From JACMLC01 sp963720235 (GTDB lineage: Bacteria > Acidobacteriota > Blastocatellia > Pyrinomonadales > Pyrinomonadaceae): a DNA stretch of 64,000 bases. Of the stretch, positions 41,243-50,977 are shown in pieces. Location: the NCBI GenBank assembly GCA_963720235.1, contig OY970389.1:5332001-5396000 (forward strand), given 5' to 3'. Position 1 is the first letter of the stretch. Each line of letters starts with the position of its first letter. Under the pieces are notes generated by a model. It saw nothing but the letters and a program-made list of their open reading frames with translations, was not told the DNA's origin and did no database searches. A program made the position numbers and the translations under genes.

Positions 41243-42328
41243 TTATCTTTGCAGAGAATTCATGCGTCGCATCAATCTGTCGCGCGCGCTGCGGCGTAAG
41301 TTAATCACCTGCTGGCGCGTGACGCCTAAGTATTCTGCCAGACTTAAATCATCAAGCGGCAGCTTGCTCCACAGGGATTCAAACTCCTGCAAAGGTATCT
41401 CTAAAACAGCCGCAAGCTGCTCAAACGTCGCCACGCGCGTCGCAGGGAAAAGCGTAATTACATTAATTCCTTGCTGATTTTTCAAATTGCAGAGCAGAGC
41501 CACGCGCTGGCGGCGCGGCAAGAGCTGTATCTCTGACCACAACTGCTCAAGCAGTTGGTGGTATTCGACGAGCGTGTCAGGATTCGGTTGAAGACTGACT
41601 AATCTCTCCGACAGCGAATTGTTTTCTACGTCAACGGATGTCGCGGGCGCGTCTTCGATGCCGCGCAGTTTGGCGACGATGGCGGTCAGTTGGTCAAGCT
41701 CGATTGGAAATCCGAGAATCTGGAAAATAATTGTTATCAGCTCAGAGAGTTCCAGACGGTGAAAATCAACGCTCTCTAATTTTCCTGATAAAGCCTCAAG
41801 CGGATTGCCTTGAGGCCGCGCCTCGCTGCCGTGTGAAGCAGACTTGCGCTCTCTTTCCCAGTCGGCCAAACCTGCGAGCCATCCTGTGCCGGCTTCTTCC
41901 CACAGCGCAAGCTCTTTGCGGCTCGTCAAACAGTAACGGATTTTATCTTTTAGGTTACGACGCTGCGGATACTTGCGCCGCAAATATTCATCGCAGGCAT
42001 TGCGTGCAGTGGTGGCGACGTAGCTCCGCAGATTAGTGATAGCTTTATCGCCCGGCTGGCTCTTCAACTTACGCAGACGCTTCAAGAGATGCAGTTGTAT
42101 CTCATTATAAACTTCTTCTATATCCTGATTGCGGTAACTTTCCTCTCGCTGGTTGAAGTCCCATTGCAGCTTGTAGCGAAGTATTTGCCGGACAATCGGA
42201 TTGATGTGTTCGTTGAGCAGTTGGACCAGAAGAAGCTCTTCTTCCGTCTCTGTGGTCGCCTCTAAAAAAGGCAGTAGCAGGACATCAATATTTAGAGAGG
42301 CTGCCTGCTCTTTATTACTGGAATTCAT
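41243..42328 (-). CDS. sigma-70-like (ECF-type) RNA polymerase sigma factor, large variant
   Basis: This is a 361-residue protein, about twice a normal ECF sigma. A region-2-like part is visible (INPIVRQILRYKLQWDFNQR, DIEEVYNEIQLHLLKRLRKL, TNLRSYVATTARNACDEYLR). A long middle insertion follows, and then a region-4-like HTH (LLEQLWSEIQLLPRRQRVAL and DLSLAEYLGVTRQQVINLRR). This architecture is seen in Acidobacteria with zf-HC2 anti-sigma partners. It is encoded immediately upstream of such a gene. Start ATG 42328; the ribosome site is weak. Targets are unknown; the convergent CHAT gene is a candidate by position only. Confidence 0.85.
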   Translation of the reverse strand: MNSSNKEQAASLNIDVLLLPFLEATTETEEELLLVQLLNEHINPIVRQILRYKLQWDFNQREESYRNQDIEEVYNEIQLHLLKRLRKLKSQPGDKAITNLRSYVATTARNACDEYLRRKYPQRRNLKDKIRYCLTSRKELALWEEAGTGWLAGLADWERERKSASHGSEARPQGNPLEALSGKLESVDFHRLELSELITIIFQILGFPIELDQLTAIVAKLRGIEDAPATSVDVENNSLSERLVSLQPNPDTLVEYHQLLEQLWSEIQLLPRRQRVALLCNLKNQQGINVITLFPATRVATFEQLAAVLEIPLQEFESLWSKLPLDDLSLAEYLGVTRQQVINLRRSARDRLMRRMNSLQR

Positions 42329-42604
42329 ACAAGCGGCGACACCAAATCGAACTGATTTTAATGTGCGGCATCGGCAGGATTGCTATTTCGTCAAGCTATG
42401 CCCTCGAAGAGATAACACCTGTAGATGCACTGCTCTTTGACCATACCACAATTTGTCGCCGGATATAGAGCGACGAATAGCATCAATTTTATCGGGTAAA
42501 TATTCTCTCACCCTCAAGCCGTCGCTTTATTTCCGGCATAGAGCTTGGTTAGTGGTATTATGTCCTGAGTTCCCTCATAATACCCGTGTCATATTTGTAT
42601 TACA

Positions 42605-42804
42605 TAACCCAAGTTGCCAGTTATGAAGCGATGGCGGCTCCTGCCGCCTGCTGTGCGGAAAGTCTGAGACTTTCCGCTTCATCTCTGCTCTTAGTTTTAG
42701 CGAGGCTCAGCCTCGCACAGGGTTGAGGACACACTTGCCGGAAAAGCAGAGCTTTTCCGCACAGCAGGCGGCTCAAGCCGTCTATGACTCGCAACTTGGG
42801 TTAC
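42605..42804. repeat. modular palindromic interspersed repeat, family A, copy 2
   Basis: Terminal inverted repeats TAACCCAAGTTGC and GCAACTTGGGTTA bound the element. Internal hairpins in order: GGCGGCTCCTGCCGCC, GCGGAAAGTCTGAGACTTTC, GCGAGGCTCAGCCTCGC, GGAAAAGCAGAGCTTTTCC, GGCGGCTCAAGCCGTC. Compared with copy 1 (11347-11560), the AGTC-type and AAGC-type hairpins have swapped places. The flanks share ACATA/CATA at both ends, possibly a target duplication. It lies in the 610-bp gap between the sigma factor and chemosensory operon; the rest of that gap shows no gene. Confidence 0.85.
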
Positions 42805-42941
42805 ATACTATAGACATCAGAAGCCCTGCGAGCTTTCGGTCTCGTCGGGACATGGATTGGAGTCTCTTCCAGAGGCTCTTTGCGGATGCGTCTCTGATGC
42901 TTCTCAGAATTCACGCATCAATTTATTGTTAGTCTGTTTAT

Positions 42942-43334
42942 ATGCCGGACGCGCAGTCGAAGATGAAGAATATTTTGGTCGTTGATGATTCGCCGACGAT
43001 GAGGCGCATGGTGACAGCATCGCTGCGCCCCTTGGGAGATGTCGGGTTTGGCGAGGCCGGCAGCGGTCTGGAAGCGATTGAGCGGCTGGCTCTCGCGCCT
43101 GTGGATTTGATGATTCTCGATTTGAATATGCCGGACATGCACGGCATGGAAGTGATTGAGTTTGTGCGCGGCCATCAGGCTTATCGCGGCATCCCAATCA
43201 TTGTGCTGACGACGAGAGGCGATGAGGCGAGCCGCGCAGTAGCGTTGGCCGCTGGCGCGACACACTACTTAACAAAACCATTCGACCCGCGTGAATTGAC
43301 AGGATATGCGCGCCGTTTGCTCGATGCAAGTTAG
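42942..43334 (+). CDS. cheY: CheY-like response regulator, first gene of chemosensory operon
   Basis: This is a 130-residue single receiver domain with all key residues: the acidic pair in ILVVDDSPTMRRM, the phospho-acceptor Asp in DLMILDLNMPDMHG, the Thr switch in IIVLTTRGDE, and Lys in LTKPFDP. Start ATG 42942, or ATG 42963 (MKNILVV). It is followed after 11 bases by cheA, so it is the probable output protein of this pathway. There is no DNA-binding or enzymatic output domain, so it acts by protein contact. Confidence 0.93.
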   Translation: MPDAQSKMKNILVVDDSPTMRRMVTASLRPLGDVGFGEAGSGLEAIERLALAPVDLMILDLNMPDMHGMEVIEFVRGHQAYRGIPIIVLTTRGDEASRAVALAAGATHYLTKPFDPRELTGYARRLLDAS

Positions 43335-43345
43335 AAGAAAACCCC

Positions 43346-45388
43346 GTGTCCACTTCAAATCCCGACAACAATAGCGAGTTCTTCTCACAGTTCCTCGACG
43401 ATTATTACGCCGAGTGTGACGAGCACCTGACGCTCGTGCGCAGACATCTGCTCGCACTCGAATCGCAGGTCGGGCAAGCGCATGTCGAGCAGGCTTTACT
43501 CGACGAACTTTTTCGCAGCTTCCACACGCTCAAAGGCATCTCCGCGATGGTCGGCCTCGGCGCGGCGGAACAACTCGCGCATCACATGGAAAGTTATCTG
43601 CGTGCATTGCGCCAGCATGAGACTGTGCTCAGCGCAGAGGGCATTGAAGCGTTGATTGCAGGCACTTCGATGCTGGAACAGGTGATTGCCGCGCGACGCA
43701 ATGAGCAACCTCTGCCAGGTATTGATGCCATCGTCGCGCGACTTGAGATGGTCGCCTCCGACATTTCTTCACAGCCTGAGCAAGCTGCATTAAAAGAGGA
43801 TGCCAGCGACAAAGGTTCAGCATCGGTCGAGACGAAGACGAGCGCACAGAATGTTATCGAAGGAGCGACCACACGGACTTGGCATATAGAGTTTGTGCCT
43901 ACTCCCGCGCTGGCCGAGCGTGGCGTTAACGTGAATAGCGTTCGAGCGCGCTTGCAAGAAATCGGAGAACTCGTTCAGGCAAAGCCGCAGGTGAGAGCGC
44001 AGGGAGAGATTGCTTTTCTGTTCGTGGTCGTGACGGACGCAGATGAATCCGTATTCGCAAGTTGGGGCATAGACAATTTAACATTCGCGCCGGTTGATGA
44101 GCCTGCGCTAGCCGGCAGCTACACTTTGCCAGGTGAAACTGCTGCGACTCAAGAAGCGGCGGAACTCGCCGCGCCGGAGGCAGAGTCAGAGTCAATCACG
44201 CACAGCGCGATGCTTGCTCCTTCCAATGTCGTGCGTGTTGATCTGTCTCGCCTTGACGAGTTGATGCGTATGATTGGCGAGCTGGTCATCAGCCGCGCAC
44301 GCCTCGAAGACCACTTGAAGAATTTGAAAAGGAACGTGCCAGCAGCCGAATGGCGTGCGCTGCAAGAAACGAATCTGGCAATGAGCCGCCAGCTAAGAAC
44401 TTTGCGCGATGGCGTGATGCGCGTGCGGATGGTGCAGGTCGGTGAGATGTTCGAGCGCATGCAGTTTGTCGTGCGCGATCTCGCGCGCGAGAGCGGCAAG
44501 CGAATCACGCTTGAACTGCTTGGCCGCGATACAGAGATAGACAAATTCCTTGTCGAGCGGATGACAGACCCGCTCATGCATCTCGTGCGCAACGCCGTCA
44601 GTCATGGACTTGAGACGGCGGACGAGCGCGTGGCGCAAGGCAAACCTGCGGAGGGCAAGCTCACTCTGCGCGCCGCGACCGCAGGCGAATCTGTGTTGAT
44701 TGAGATTGCTGACGATGGACGCGGGATAGATAAAGAGCGCGTCGCCGCGCGTGCGCAAGCGAAAGGATTGATTGCGGCGGGCGCGACGCTGGACGATAAA
44801 GCTCTGTTGGAACTGATTTGCGCGCCCGGTTTTTCGACGCGCGACGAGGCGGATCGTGGGAGCGGTCGTGGCGTTGGCATGGATGTTGTGAGGAACACGG
44901 TCGAGGAACTCGGCGGCAGTATTTCATTGGAAACTGAAAGCGGGCGTGGCACACGCTTTATCATCGAACTGCCTTTGACGCTCGCTATCGCGGAGGCTCT
45001 TATTGTCAGCGTGGACGGGCAAAGATTCGCCGTCCCGCAATCAGCCGTGCGCGAAGTCATAGAGGTCGAGACTTCGACGGTGAAGGTGTTGGAGAATAAC
45101 GAAATCATCTCTTATCGCGGCGGAGCGCTGCCGCTCGTTCGTCTCGCGCGACTCTTCGACCTGAAAGATAAACGTGAACAAGCTTTTCATGTGTTCGTGC
45201 TCGGCAGCGGCGGAGGCGCGCTCGGCATCGCGGTTGATAGGATTCTCGGACAGAGAGAAATAGTGGTGCGCGGCATCGGCGATCCACTTGTGCAGGTTGC
45301 AGGAATAGCTGGCGCGACCGAACTCGGCGACGAGCGGGTTGTGCTCATCCTTGATGTGGCGGCTTTGAGGCAGTTGGCAACGAACTGA
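43346..45388 (+). CDS. cheA: chemotaxis histidine kinase CheA
   Basis: This is a 680-residue CheA that phosphorylates CheY and CheB in response to receptor state. It has an HPt domain with His60 in RSFHTLKGISAMVG, a P2-like region near 170-250, a dimerisation helix pair (SRLDELMRMIGELVISRARL), a HATPase domain (HLVRNAVSHGLE, DDGRGID, GRGVGMDVV) and a C-terminal CheW-like domain (ALIVSVDGQRFAVPQSAVRE). All ATP-binding boxes are intact. It begins with GTG 43346 behind AGAAGAAAA. There is no fused receiver, unlike the FrzE-type CheA of myxobacteria. Confidence 0.96.
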   Translation: MSTSNPDNNSEFFSQFLDDYYAECDEHLTLVRRHLLALESQVGQAHVEQALLDELFRSFHTLKGISAMVGLGAAEQLAHHMESYLRALRQHETVLSAEGIEALIAGTSMLEQVIAARRNEQPLPGIDAIVARLEMVASDISSQPEQAALKEDASDKGSASVETKTSAQNVIEGATTRTWHIEFVPTPALAERGVNVNSVRARLQEIGELVQAKPQVRAQGEIAFLFVVVTDADESVFASWGIDNLTFAPVDEPALAGSYTLPGETAATQEAAELAAPEAESESITHSAMLAPSNVVRVDLSRLDELMRMIGELVISRARLEDHLKNLKRNVPAAEWRALQETNLAMSRQLRTLRDGVMRVRMVQVGEMFERMQFVVRDLARESGKRITLELLGRDTEIDKFLVERMTDPLMHLVRNAVSHGLETADERVAQGKPAEGKLTLRAATAGESVLIEIADDGRGIDKERVAARAQAKGLIAAGATLDDKALLELICAPGFSTRDEADRGSGRGVGMDVVRNTVEELGGSISLETESGRGTRFIIELPLTLAIAEALIVSVDGQRFAVPQSAVREVIEVETSTVKVLENNEIISYRGGALPLVRLARLFDLKDKREQAFHVFVLGSGGGALGIAVDRILGQREIVVRGIGDPLVQVAGIAGATELGDERVVLILDVAALRQLATN

Positions 45389-45409
45389 GCAATGAAATGA
45401 TAAAAGGCT

Positions 45410-45886
45410 ATGCATAATCAGAGCGATTCCGAACCCTTCATCCTTTTCGAGCTTGCCGGAACAACTTACGGCGTGCGTAGTCGTTTCGTGCAGCAGGTCG
45501 AGATGGTCGAGCATGTGACGCCCGTGCCGAACGCGCACACGGCTGTCGAAGGCGTCATGTACGCTCGCGGCCAGGTGGTTCCGGCTTTGAACCTGCGCGT
45601 GCGCTTCGGTTTTGAAAAAGCTCCTTTCGACCTGCGCTCGCGATTGATTGTAGTCAACACTGGCGGGCGCGTCGTCGGGATGATTGTGGATACGGCGCGG
45701 GAATTTCTGAACATCCCGGCAGCCGTCATCGAAGCGCCGCCGGAAGCTATCACAGGGCTGAGCGGAAAATATCTGGAAGGCATCGCCACGCTCGACGGAC
45801 GCCTCGTGCTGATTTTGAATCTCGAAGAAGTGATTGACATCGAGAGCCAGCAAGAAGTGTTTGATGGTGAGCCGCAAGTAACATAA
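45410..45886 (+). CDS. cheW: CheW-like coupling protein
   Basis: This is a 158-residue SH3-like adaptor that links the receptor to CheA. The CheW pattern is clear (FILFELAGTTYGVRSRFVQQ, GVMYARGQVVPALNLRVRFG, RLVLILNLEEVIDI). Twenty-one bases separate it from cheA, and the MCP gene follows 89 bases later. It is the only stand-alone CheW in the operon, so it presumably serves the soluble MCP encoded next. Confidence 0.94.
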   Translation: MHNQSDSEPFILFELAGTTYGVRSRFVQQVEMVEHVTPVPNAHTAVEGVMYARGQVVPALNLRVRFGFEKAPFDLRSRLIVVNTGGRVVGMIVDTAREFLNIPAAVIEAPPEAITGLSGKYLEGIATLDGRLVLILNLEEVIDIESQQEVFDGEPQVT

Positions 45887-45975
45887 ACGCGAGAACCGTG
45901 TGCAGGTTGATTATTGACGATGATACTAATGCTGTAAGCTGATGACTCGCAGCCGACAATTAAGGGGAGACGAAC

Positions 45976-48225
45976 ATGGCAACTCAAATATCTGACACCG
46001 CCTCCGGCAATAGTCCGGGGACAGGCATCGGGCTGGTGCGCCAGCAGGCGGAACAAGTAGCAGACACGGCCAATCAAATCACGCTCGTCGCGAACGAGAT
46101 GGCCGAGGGGAGCGAATCGCAGGTGCGCTCGCTCGACGCAGCCGTGAGTCTCGCCAATGAAATGACAGCTTCGATGGGCGAGACAACCACGCAACTCGAA
46201 TCCATCGCTACTTCGACGGAGGAACTCGTCTCGTCGGTCAACGAAAGCGCAGCCTCCATCGAACAGGTCGGCGCAAACTCCGCATCGCTCGCAGCTTCAA
46301 TCACAGAGACCTCTGCGGCCATCGAAGAGACTGCACGCTCAATCGAGAGCGTCAACTCGACGACGCAGGAGATGGCGACCTCCGCCGAAGAAGTGACAGG
46401 CGCGATGACAGAGATAGCAGCCTCTATCAAGAGCGTCAGCGAAGACACGGAAACTCTCACAGCCTCCGTCAACGAAACCGCAGTCAGCATGGAAGAGGTA
46501 GCGCGCTCAATCGAAAGCCTCTCAGGCAACGCAGACGATCTCAACGTCTCAGCCGAAGAGACTTCTTCGTCTATCAACGAGATGGCCGCCTCTATCGAAG
46601 AGGTCTCTGCGATGACCGAGAATCTGGCCTCGACTGTTGAAGAGGTTTCCACTTCGATGGAAGAGATGGCGCGCTCTGTGCAGGGAGTCGCGCAGAATTC
46701 GGAGCGGATTACGGAAGCCGCGACTGCCGCTGCGAGTAGCGCGACACAGATGGATCGCTCTTTGCGCTCTGTCGCCTCGATGACCAAACGCGCCGAAGAG
46801 GTCACGACGCGCCTGACGCGCGAGGCCGAAGAGGGCGGCGCGGCGGCGCAAAAATCTATACAGGGATTGACACGCGTGCGCGAGGCTATGGGCCAGTCTG
46901 CGACCGTGATTCGTGAGATGGGCAAACGCTCAGACGAAATCGGCGGCATCGTCAACACCATCAACATCATCGCAGAACGCACGAACATGCTCTCGCTGAA
47001 TGCATCCATAGAGGCCGCGCGTGCTGGCGATGCAGGGCGCGGCTTTGCCGTCGTGGCCGAAGAGATACGCAACCTCGCAGACCGCTCCGCGCAGGCGACC
47101 GCAGACATCAGTGCGATTATCAAGTCGCTTCAGGAAGTTGTCAGGGATGCTATCACGACTGCAAACGAAGGGACGCGCGTTGCGGAAGAGAGCGGGCGGC
47201 TGGCCGAAGAAGGGTCGAGCGGGTTGCAGAAAATCCTGACCGGAATTAACGAGACGGCTCAACTCGTCGGGCAGGTTGCGCGAGCGACCGAAGAACAGTT
47301 GAGCGCAGGCCAGCACGTCGTCACAGCCGTGGACACGACAGCCACACAGGCCAAACAGGTAGCGACTGCAACCTCCGAGCAGGCGAAAGCTTCGCAGGAA
47401 ATCGTCAAGGCGACGGCGCAGATGCGCAAGACGGCCAAGGAAGTCAGTCAGGCGATAAACGAACAGGGACGAGCCGCGCGCGAGATTATCAAGGCCGCGC
47501 AGAACACGACGCTGGTCGCAACTCAAGTGCGCAAGTCTTCGAGCGAACAGGCAGCGGCGGCGAAAGAGATTGCGCAGGCCATCGAATCCATGCGACGCGG
47601 AGCGGCTACGACCTCCCGCGCGCTCGAAGAACAGGTCACAGCAGGCGAACAGGTCTCAAAGGAAGCGGAACGTCTCGCGCGCCAAGTCGCGGGCGTCAGC
47701 CGTGCAATGAGCGAGCAGGCTGTCGCCGCTACTCAGATTAGCACCGCTACGCAGAGCATGCGCCAGCAATCCGACCAGGTCGCCAAAGCGATGAGCGAGC
47801 AGTCGCGTGCGGCGCGCGAGATGACTGCCGCCATCCAAAACATTTCCAAAGAGGTCAAGCTTATCACGCGCTCCAACCGCCAGCACCTTGGTTCGTCGGA
47901 GAAGGTTTTGGGGACGCTCACAGACATTCGGCAGATTACCGAACGCAATGCTCAAGGCGTCAGCGCGACCCTGAGCGGCACGACAAACCTGACCGAACAC
48001 GCACGCCAACTCGTCGAGGTTATGGACAGCATAAGCGCGGGCGATGCATCCGCCAACGGAGACGAGAAGCGTTCAGCGAAAGCTAAAGCACGCGCTGGTA
48101 AAACGCCTCGCTCCTCATCGAAAGAGCGTAGTCGTGGAACTGAAACGAGCGACGGGCAACTAGCAGTCGGCAACCAATCACCGTCAAGCAGTGTTGAGCC
48201 AGCGGGAGAAGATCGCGTTGAGTAA
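45976..48225 (+). CDS. soluble methyl-accepting chemotaxis protein made of 28-residue repeats
   Basis: This is a 749-residue receptor with no transmembrane helix, signal peptide, PAS or other sensor domain. The signalling hairpin tip is at about residues 334-372 (ERTNMLSLNASIEAARAGDA, GRGFAVVAEEIRNLADRSA). The N-terminal arm (residues 81-248) is six tandem 28-residue units such as AEEVTGAMTEIAASIKSVSE, and the C-terminal arm (about 430-650) is seven or eight 28-residue units such as MSEQAVAATQISTATQSMRQ. Both are four-heptad units, so the two arms can pack as one very long antiparallel coiled coil. The tail is Ser/Arg/Lys-rich and disordered. It probably forms cytoplasmic arrays with CheA/CheW, as FrzCD does in myxobacteria. 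Confidence 0.92.
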   Translation: MATQISDTASGNSPGTGIGLVRQQAEQVADTANQITLVANEMAEGSESQVRSLDAAVSLANEMTASMGETTTQLESIATSTEELVSSVNESAASIEQVGANSASLAASITETSAAIEETARSIESVNSTTQEMATSAEEVTGAMTEIAASIKSVSEDTETLTASVNETAVSMEEVARSIESLSGNADDLNVSAEETSSSINEMAASIEEVSAMTENLASTVEEVSTSMEEMARSVQGVAQNSERITEAATAAASSATQMDRSLRSVASMTKRAEEVTTRLTREAEEGGAAAQKSIQGLTRVREAMGQSATVIREMGKRSDEIGGIVNTINIIAERTNMLSLNASIEAARAGDAGRGFAVVAEEIRNLADRSAQATADISAIIKSLQEVVRDAITTANEGTRVAEESGRLAEEGSSGLQKILTGINETAQLVGQVARATEEQLSAGQHVVTAVDTTATQAKQVATATSEQAKASQEIVKATAQMRKTAKEVSQAINEQGRAAREIIKAAQNTTLVATQVRKSSSEQAAAAKEIAQAIESMRRGAATTSRALEEQVTAGEQVSKEAERLARQVAGVSRAMSEQAVAATQISTATQSMRQQSDQVAKAMSEQSRAAREMTAAIQNISKEVKLITRSNRQHLGSSEKVLGTLTDIRQITERNAQGVSATLSGTTNLTEHARQLVEVMDSISAGDASANGDEKRSAKAKARAGKTPRSSSKERSRGTETSDGQLAVGNQSPSSSVEPAGEDRVE

Positions 48226-48286
48226 GTTAAATAAATTTTGCGGCTGCTCTGCGTGGTCTTATTGCGCTGACTTCTAATCGTTAATC

Positions 48287-50953
48287 ATGACTATCAAGCA
48301 GGGTACAGTCGGCGTTTTCACGACGGACGAAAATCTCATCATTCAGGTATGGGATGTCGCACTGGCGCGACTCACAGGTATCAGTGCGGAAGCGGCTTTG
48401 GGCCAATCGCTTGTCGCGCTCATCTCTGATTTGGAGGAGCGGCGTCTGCTCGCGCGTTTCCGCCGCGTGCTGAACGAAGGAGTTGTCGAAGTCCTTGCGC
48501 CAGCCTTTCATCACTACCTGATAGCTTGCCCTCCGCTCACATCCTCTAAGCGTTTCGACAAGATGCAACAGCGTGTGAACATCGCGCCGCTGCGTGAAAG
48601 CGAACGCATCGTTGGTCTCATCGTCACCATCGAAGATGTCACAGAACGTCTCGACCGTGAGCGTGATTTGTCGGAGCATCTCGCACACGCGGACGAAGCC
48701 ACGCGTCTGCGCGCCGCGCAAGCTTTAGCTGGAGAATCTCTCGATGTCGCGCCGCCGCTTCTCGATGCGCTCAAGGATGAAAGCTGGCGTGTACGCCGTG
48801 CGGCAGTCGAAGGCGTGTCGCGTCGCGCCGCGCCGGATGCCATCGCCGCGCTCTTAAATTCCGTGCGCGAGAATCATCACAACCTGAGTTTGCTCAACAG
48901 CGCGCTTCAGGTTTTGGCCTTGAGCGATGTGGACACGCTCTCGCCGCTCATCGAATTCCTGAACGGGCCGGACATTGATCTGCGAATGCAGGCTGCGCTC
49001 GCGCTCGGAGAACAACGCGACCCGCGCGCTACGCCTGCGTTGATGCACGCGCTCAATGACGACGACATCAATGTGCGTTATCACGCGATAGAAGCTCTCG
49101 GCAAGTTGCGCGCGGTTGAAGCGGCGGACGCGCTCGTCTCGATAGCCGAAACGCGCGACTTCTTTCTCTCATTCCCCGCGCTTGATGCTTTGACTCAAAT
49201 TGGCGATGCGCGCGTCGCTTCGCGTCTCGTGCCGCTTTTAGAGGATGAGTTTTTACGTGAGCCTGCCGCAGCCGCTTTGAGTAAGCTTGGAGATGAAGAG
49301 ATGGTCGCGCCGCTCTGCGCTCTGCTGAACACGCCGCATGCCCCGACGCATATCATCGCAGAGTCGCTTGCAGTGCTCTATGACCGTTACGAAAAATTAT
49401 ATGGCGAAGGAAAGCACATCGCAGATTTGAGTTGTCGGGCCATTGATGCGACGGGCGCGCAGAATCTGCTGGATACTCTGGATGATGAGCAGGCGGCAGA
49501 GAATTTGCGCCCGCTTGCGCTCGTGCTTGGTTGGCTCGAAGGCGCGGCTGTGGAGCATGCTTTGACGCGCTTGCTCGGACGCACGGACGTGCGCAACGAA
49601 ATTGTAGAAGCTTTAGTGCGGCACGGCGCGGGCGTGACGGAATTATTGATTGAACAACTGGATGCGGAAGACCTTGAAATCAGGCGGTCAGCGGTCATTG
49701 CTCTGGGTCGCATCGGAGACATGCGCGCGACACACGCGCTTGTCCGAGTCCTAGAGGAAGACACGGAGTTAATCATTCCGACGGCAAGCGCGCTTGCCAG
49801 GATTGGAGACAGACGCGCCTTCGATGCGTTGCTTGGTTTAATCGGTGATACGGACGCGGCAGTCAGGCAGGCGGTCGTCGGCGCGCTCAATTCAATCGGC
49901 GCGCCGGAGATGCCCGCGCGCATCATTCCGCTTCTCAATGATGAAGACCCGAACGTGCGCGAATCGGCGGTCAAGATTGCTGGCTATTTCGGTTATGCGG
50001 AATGTGCAGACCTCTTGCTTGAGCGATGCCGCGATGAGGACGAACGTGTGCGGCGTGCGGCGATTGAGCACCTGCCTTATCTTGAAGACGAGCGAGTTCC
50101 AGGCACGCTCGTTCACGCGCTCGAACACGAAACGCCAAAGGTGCGCGCGGCGGCGGCGGGCGCGTTGGCGCATGTCGATGAAGCGGAATCCATATCTTCT
50201 TTAATGAACGCCCTCACGGATGAAGATTTGTGGGTGCGCTATTTTGCAGCGCGCTCGCTCGGCCAGCGCGGGGCGCGTGAGAGCATAGACGCCTTAGCGC
50301 GCGTGGCACAGTCGGACAAGTTCAACCACGTTCGCATCGCTGCGTTGAATGCGCTCGGAAGCATCGGCGGAGAACGCGCGGCGGCTGTGGCCGCGCCTTT
50401 CGTCGAAGCAGACGACCCGGACTTGGGGCGCGCGGCTGTGGTCGCGTTAGGAAACATAGCTCACGCGGATGCTCTTCCGCCTCTGATTAAAGCACTGCGC
50501 TCGCCGGATGCCAGCCTGAGGACGAGCGCGACAACGGCCTTAGGAGAACGCGGCGGGATGGAAGCGTTGGAGCATCTGCAACGCGTCGCGGCAACTGATA
50601 ACGAACCTGCTGTGTTCGAGGCGGCGATAGACGCGCTCAAAAAACTGGCGACCTCCGAAGCGATTGCCGCACTCGTCGCGCTCACAGCGGATTCAACGCG
50701 GCGCGAGGCCGCCAGTTCCGCACTCGCAGACATGCCTGACTCGCAGATAGAAAATGTGGCGCGCGGGTTATCGCATCATTCTGTGGAGGTGCGCCGCGCG
50801 GTGGTAGAGGTCTTGGCGCGCATGAAGCGACAGCGCGCCTCAGAGTTGCTGCGCGTTGCTTTAGATGACGCGGATGCTTCTGTGCGTCTGGCTGCGGCGG
50901 ACGCGCTCGACAAAAGTTACAAGCAATCAACTGTCAAGATGAACAAGCGTTAG
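48287..50953 (+). CDS. PAS domain protein with long HEAT-repeat array
   Basis: This is an 888-residue cytosolic protein. The N-terminal PAS domain (about residues 8-125; VFTTDENLIIQVWDVALARL, YLIACPPL, IVGLIVTIEDVTERLDRERD) is followed by more than 20 HEAT/PBS-lyase-type repeats of about 31 residues (LKDESWRVRRAAVEGVSRRA, LNDDDINVRYHAIEALGKLR). HEAT arrays are protein-binding scaffolds; the PAS may bind a ligand or cofactor. No enzymatic motif is visible. It lies between the MCP and cheR genes, and its PAS is closely similar to that of the histidine kinase at 53973, so it is probably a sensor or scaffold of this pathway. Confidence 0.88.
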   Translation: MTIKQGTVGVFTTDENLIIQVWDVALARLTGISAEAALGQSLVALISDLEERRLLARFRRVLNEGVVEVLAPAFHHYLIACPPLTSSKRFDKMQQRVNIAPLRESERIVGLIVTIEDVTERLDRERDLSEHLAHADEATRLRAAQALAGESLDVAPPLLDALKDESWRVRRAAVEGVSRRAAPDAIAALLNSVRENHHNLSLLNSALQVLALSDVDTLSPLIEFLNGPDIDLRMQAALALGEQRDPRATPALMHALNDDDINVRYHAIEALGKLRAVEAADALVSIAETRDFFLSFPALDALTQIGDARVASRLVPLLEDEFLREPAAAALSKLGDEEMVAPLCALLNTPHAPTHIIAESLAVLYDRYEKLYGEGKHIADLSCRAIDATGAQNLLDTLDDEQAAENLRPLALVLGWLEGAAVEHALTRLLGRTDVRNEIVEALVRHGAGVTELLIEQLDAEDLEIRRSAVIALGRIGDMRATHALVRVLEEDTELIIPTASALARIGDRRAFDALLGLIGDTDAAVRQAVVGALNSIGAPEMPARIIPLLNDEDPNVRESAVKIAGYFGYAECADLLLERCRDEDERVRRAAIEHLPYLEDERVPGTLVHALEHETPKVRAAAAGALAHVDEAESISSLMNALTDEDLWVRYFAARSLGQRGARESIDALARVAQSDKFNHVRIAALNALGSIGGERAAAVAAPFVEADDPDLGRAAVVALGNIAHADALPPLIKALRSPDASLRTSATTALGERGGMEALEHLQRVAATDNEPAVFEAAIDALKKLATSEAIAALVALTADSTRREAASSALADMPDSQIENVARGLSHHSVEVRRAVVEVLARMKRQRASELLRVALDDADASVRLAAADALDKSYKQSTVKMNKR

Positions 50954-50977
50954 TCAAAGGCAAGATTTCAAACGAGC

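Noticed and set aside
42329..42604. Possible gene between the sigma factor and the family A repeat
   Set aside because: No frame with a ribosome site or recognisable protein content.
45041..45877. 278-codon minus-strand frame across cheA/cheW
   Set aside because: Shadow of two clear chemotaxis genes; no start signal.
46074..47123. 349-codon open frame on the minus strand through the MCP gene
   Set aside because: Repetitive antisense image of the 28-residue MCP repeats; no independent features.
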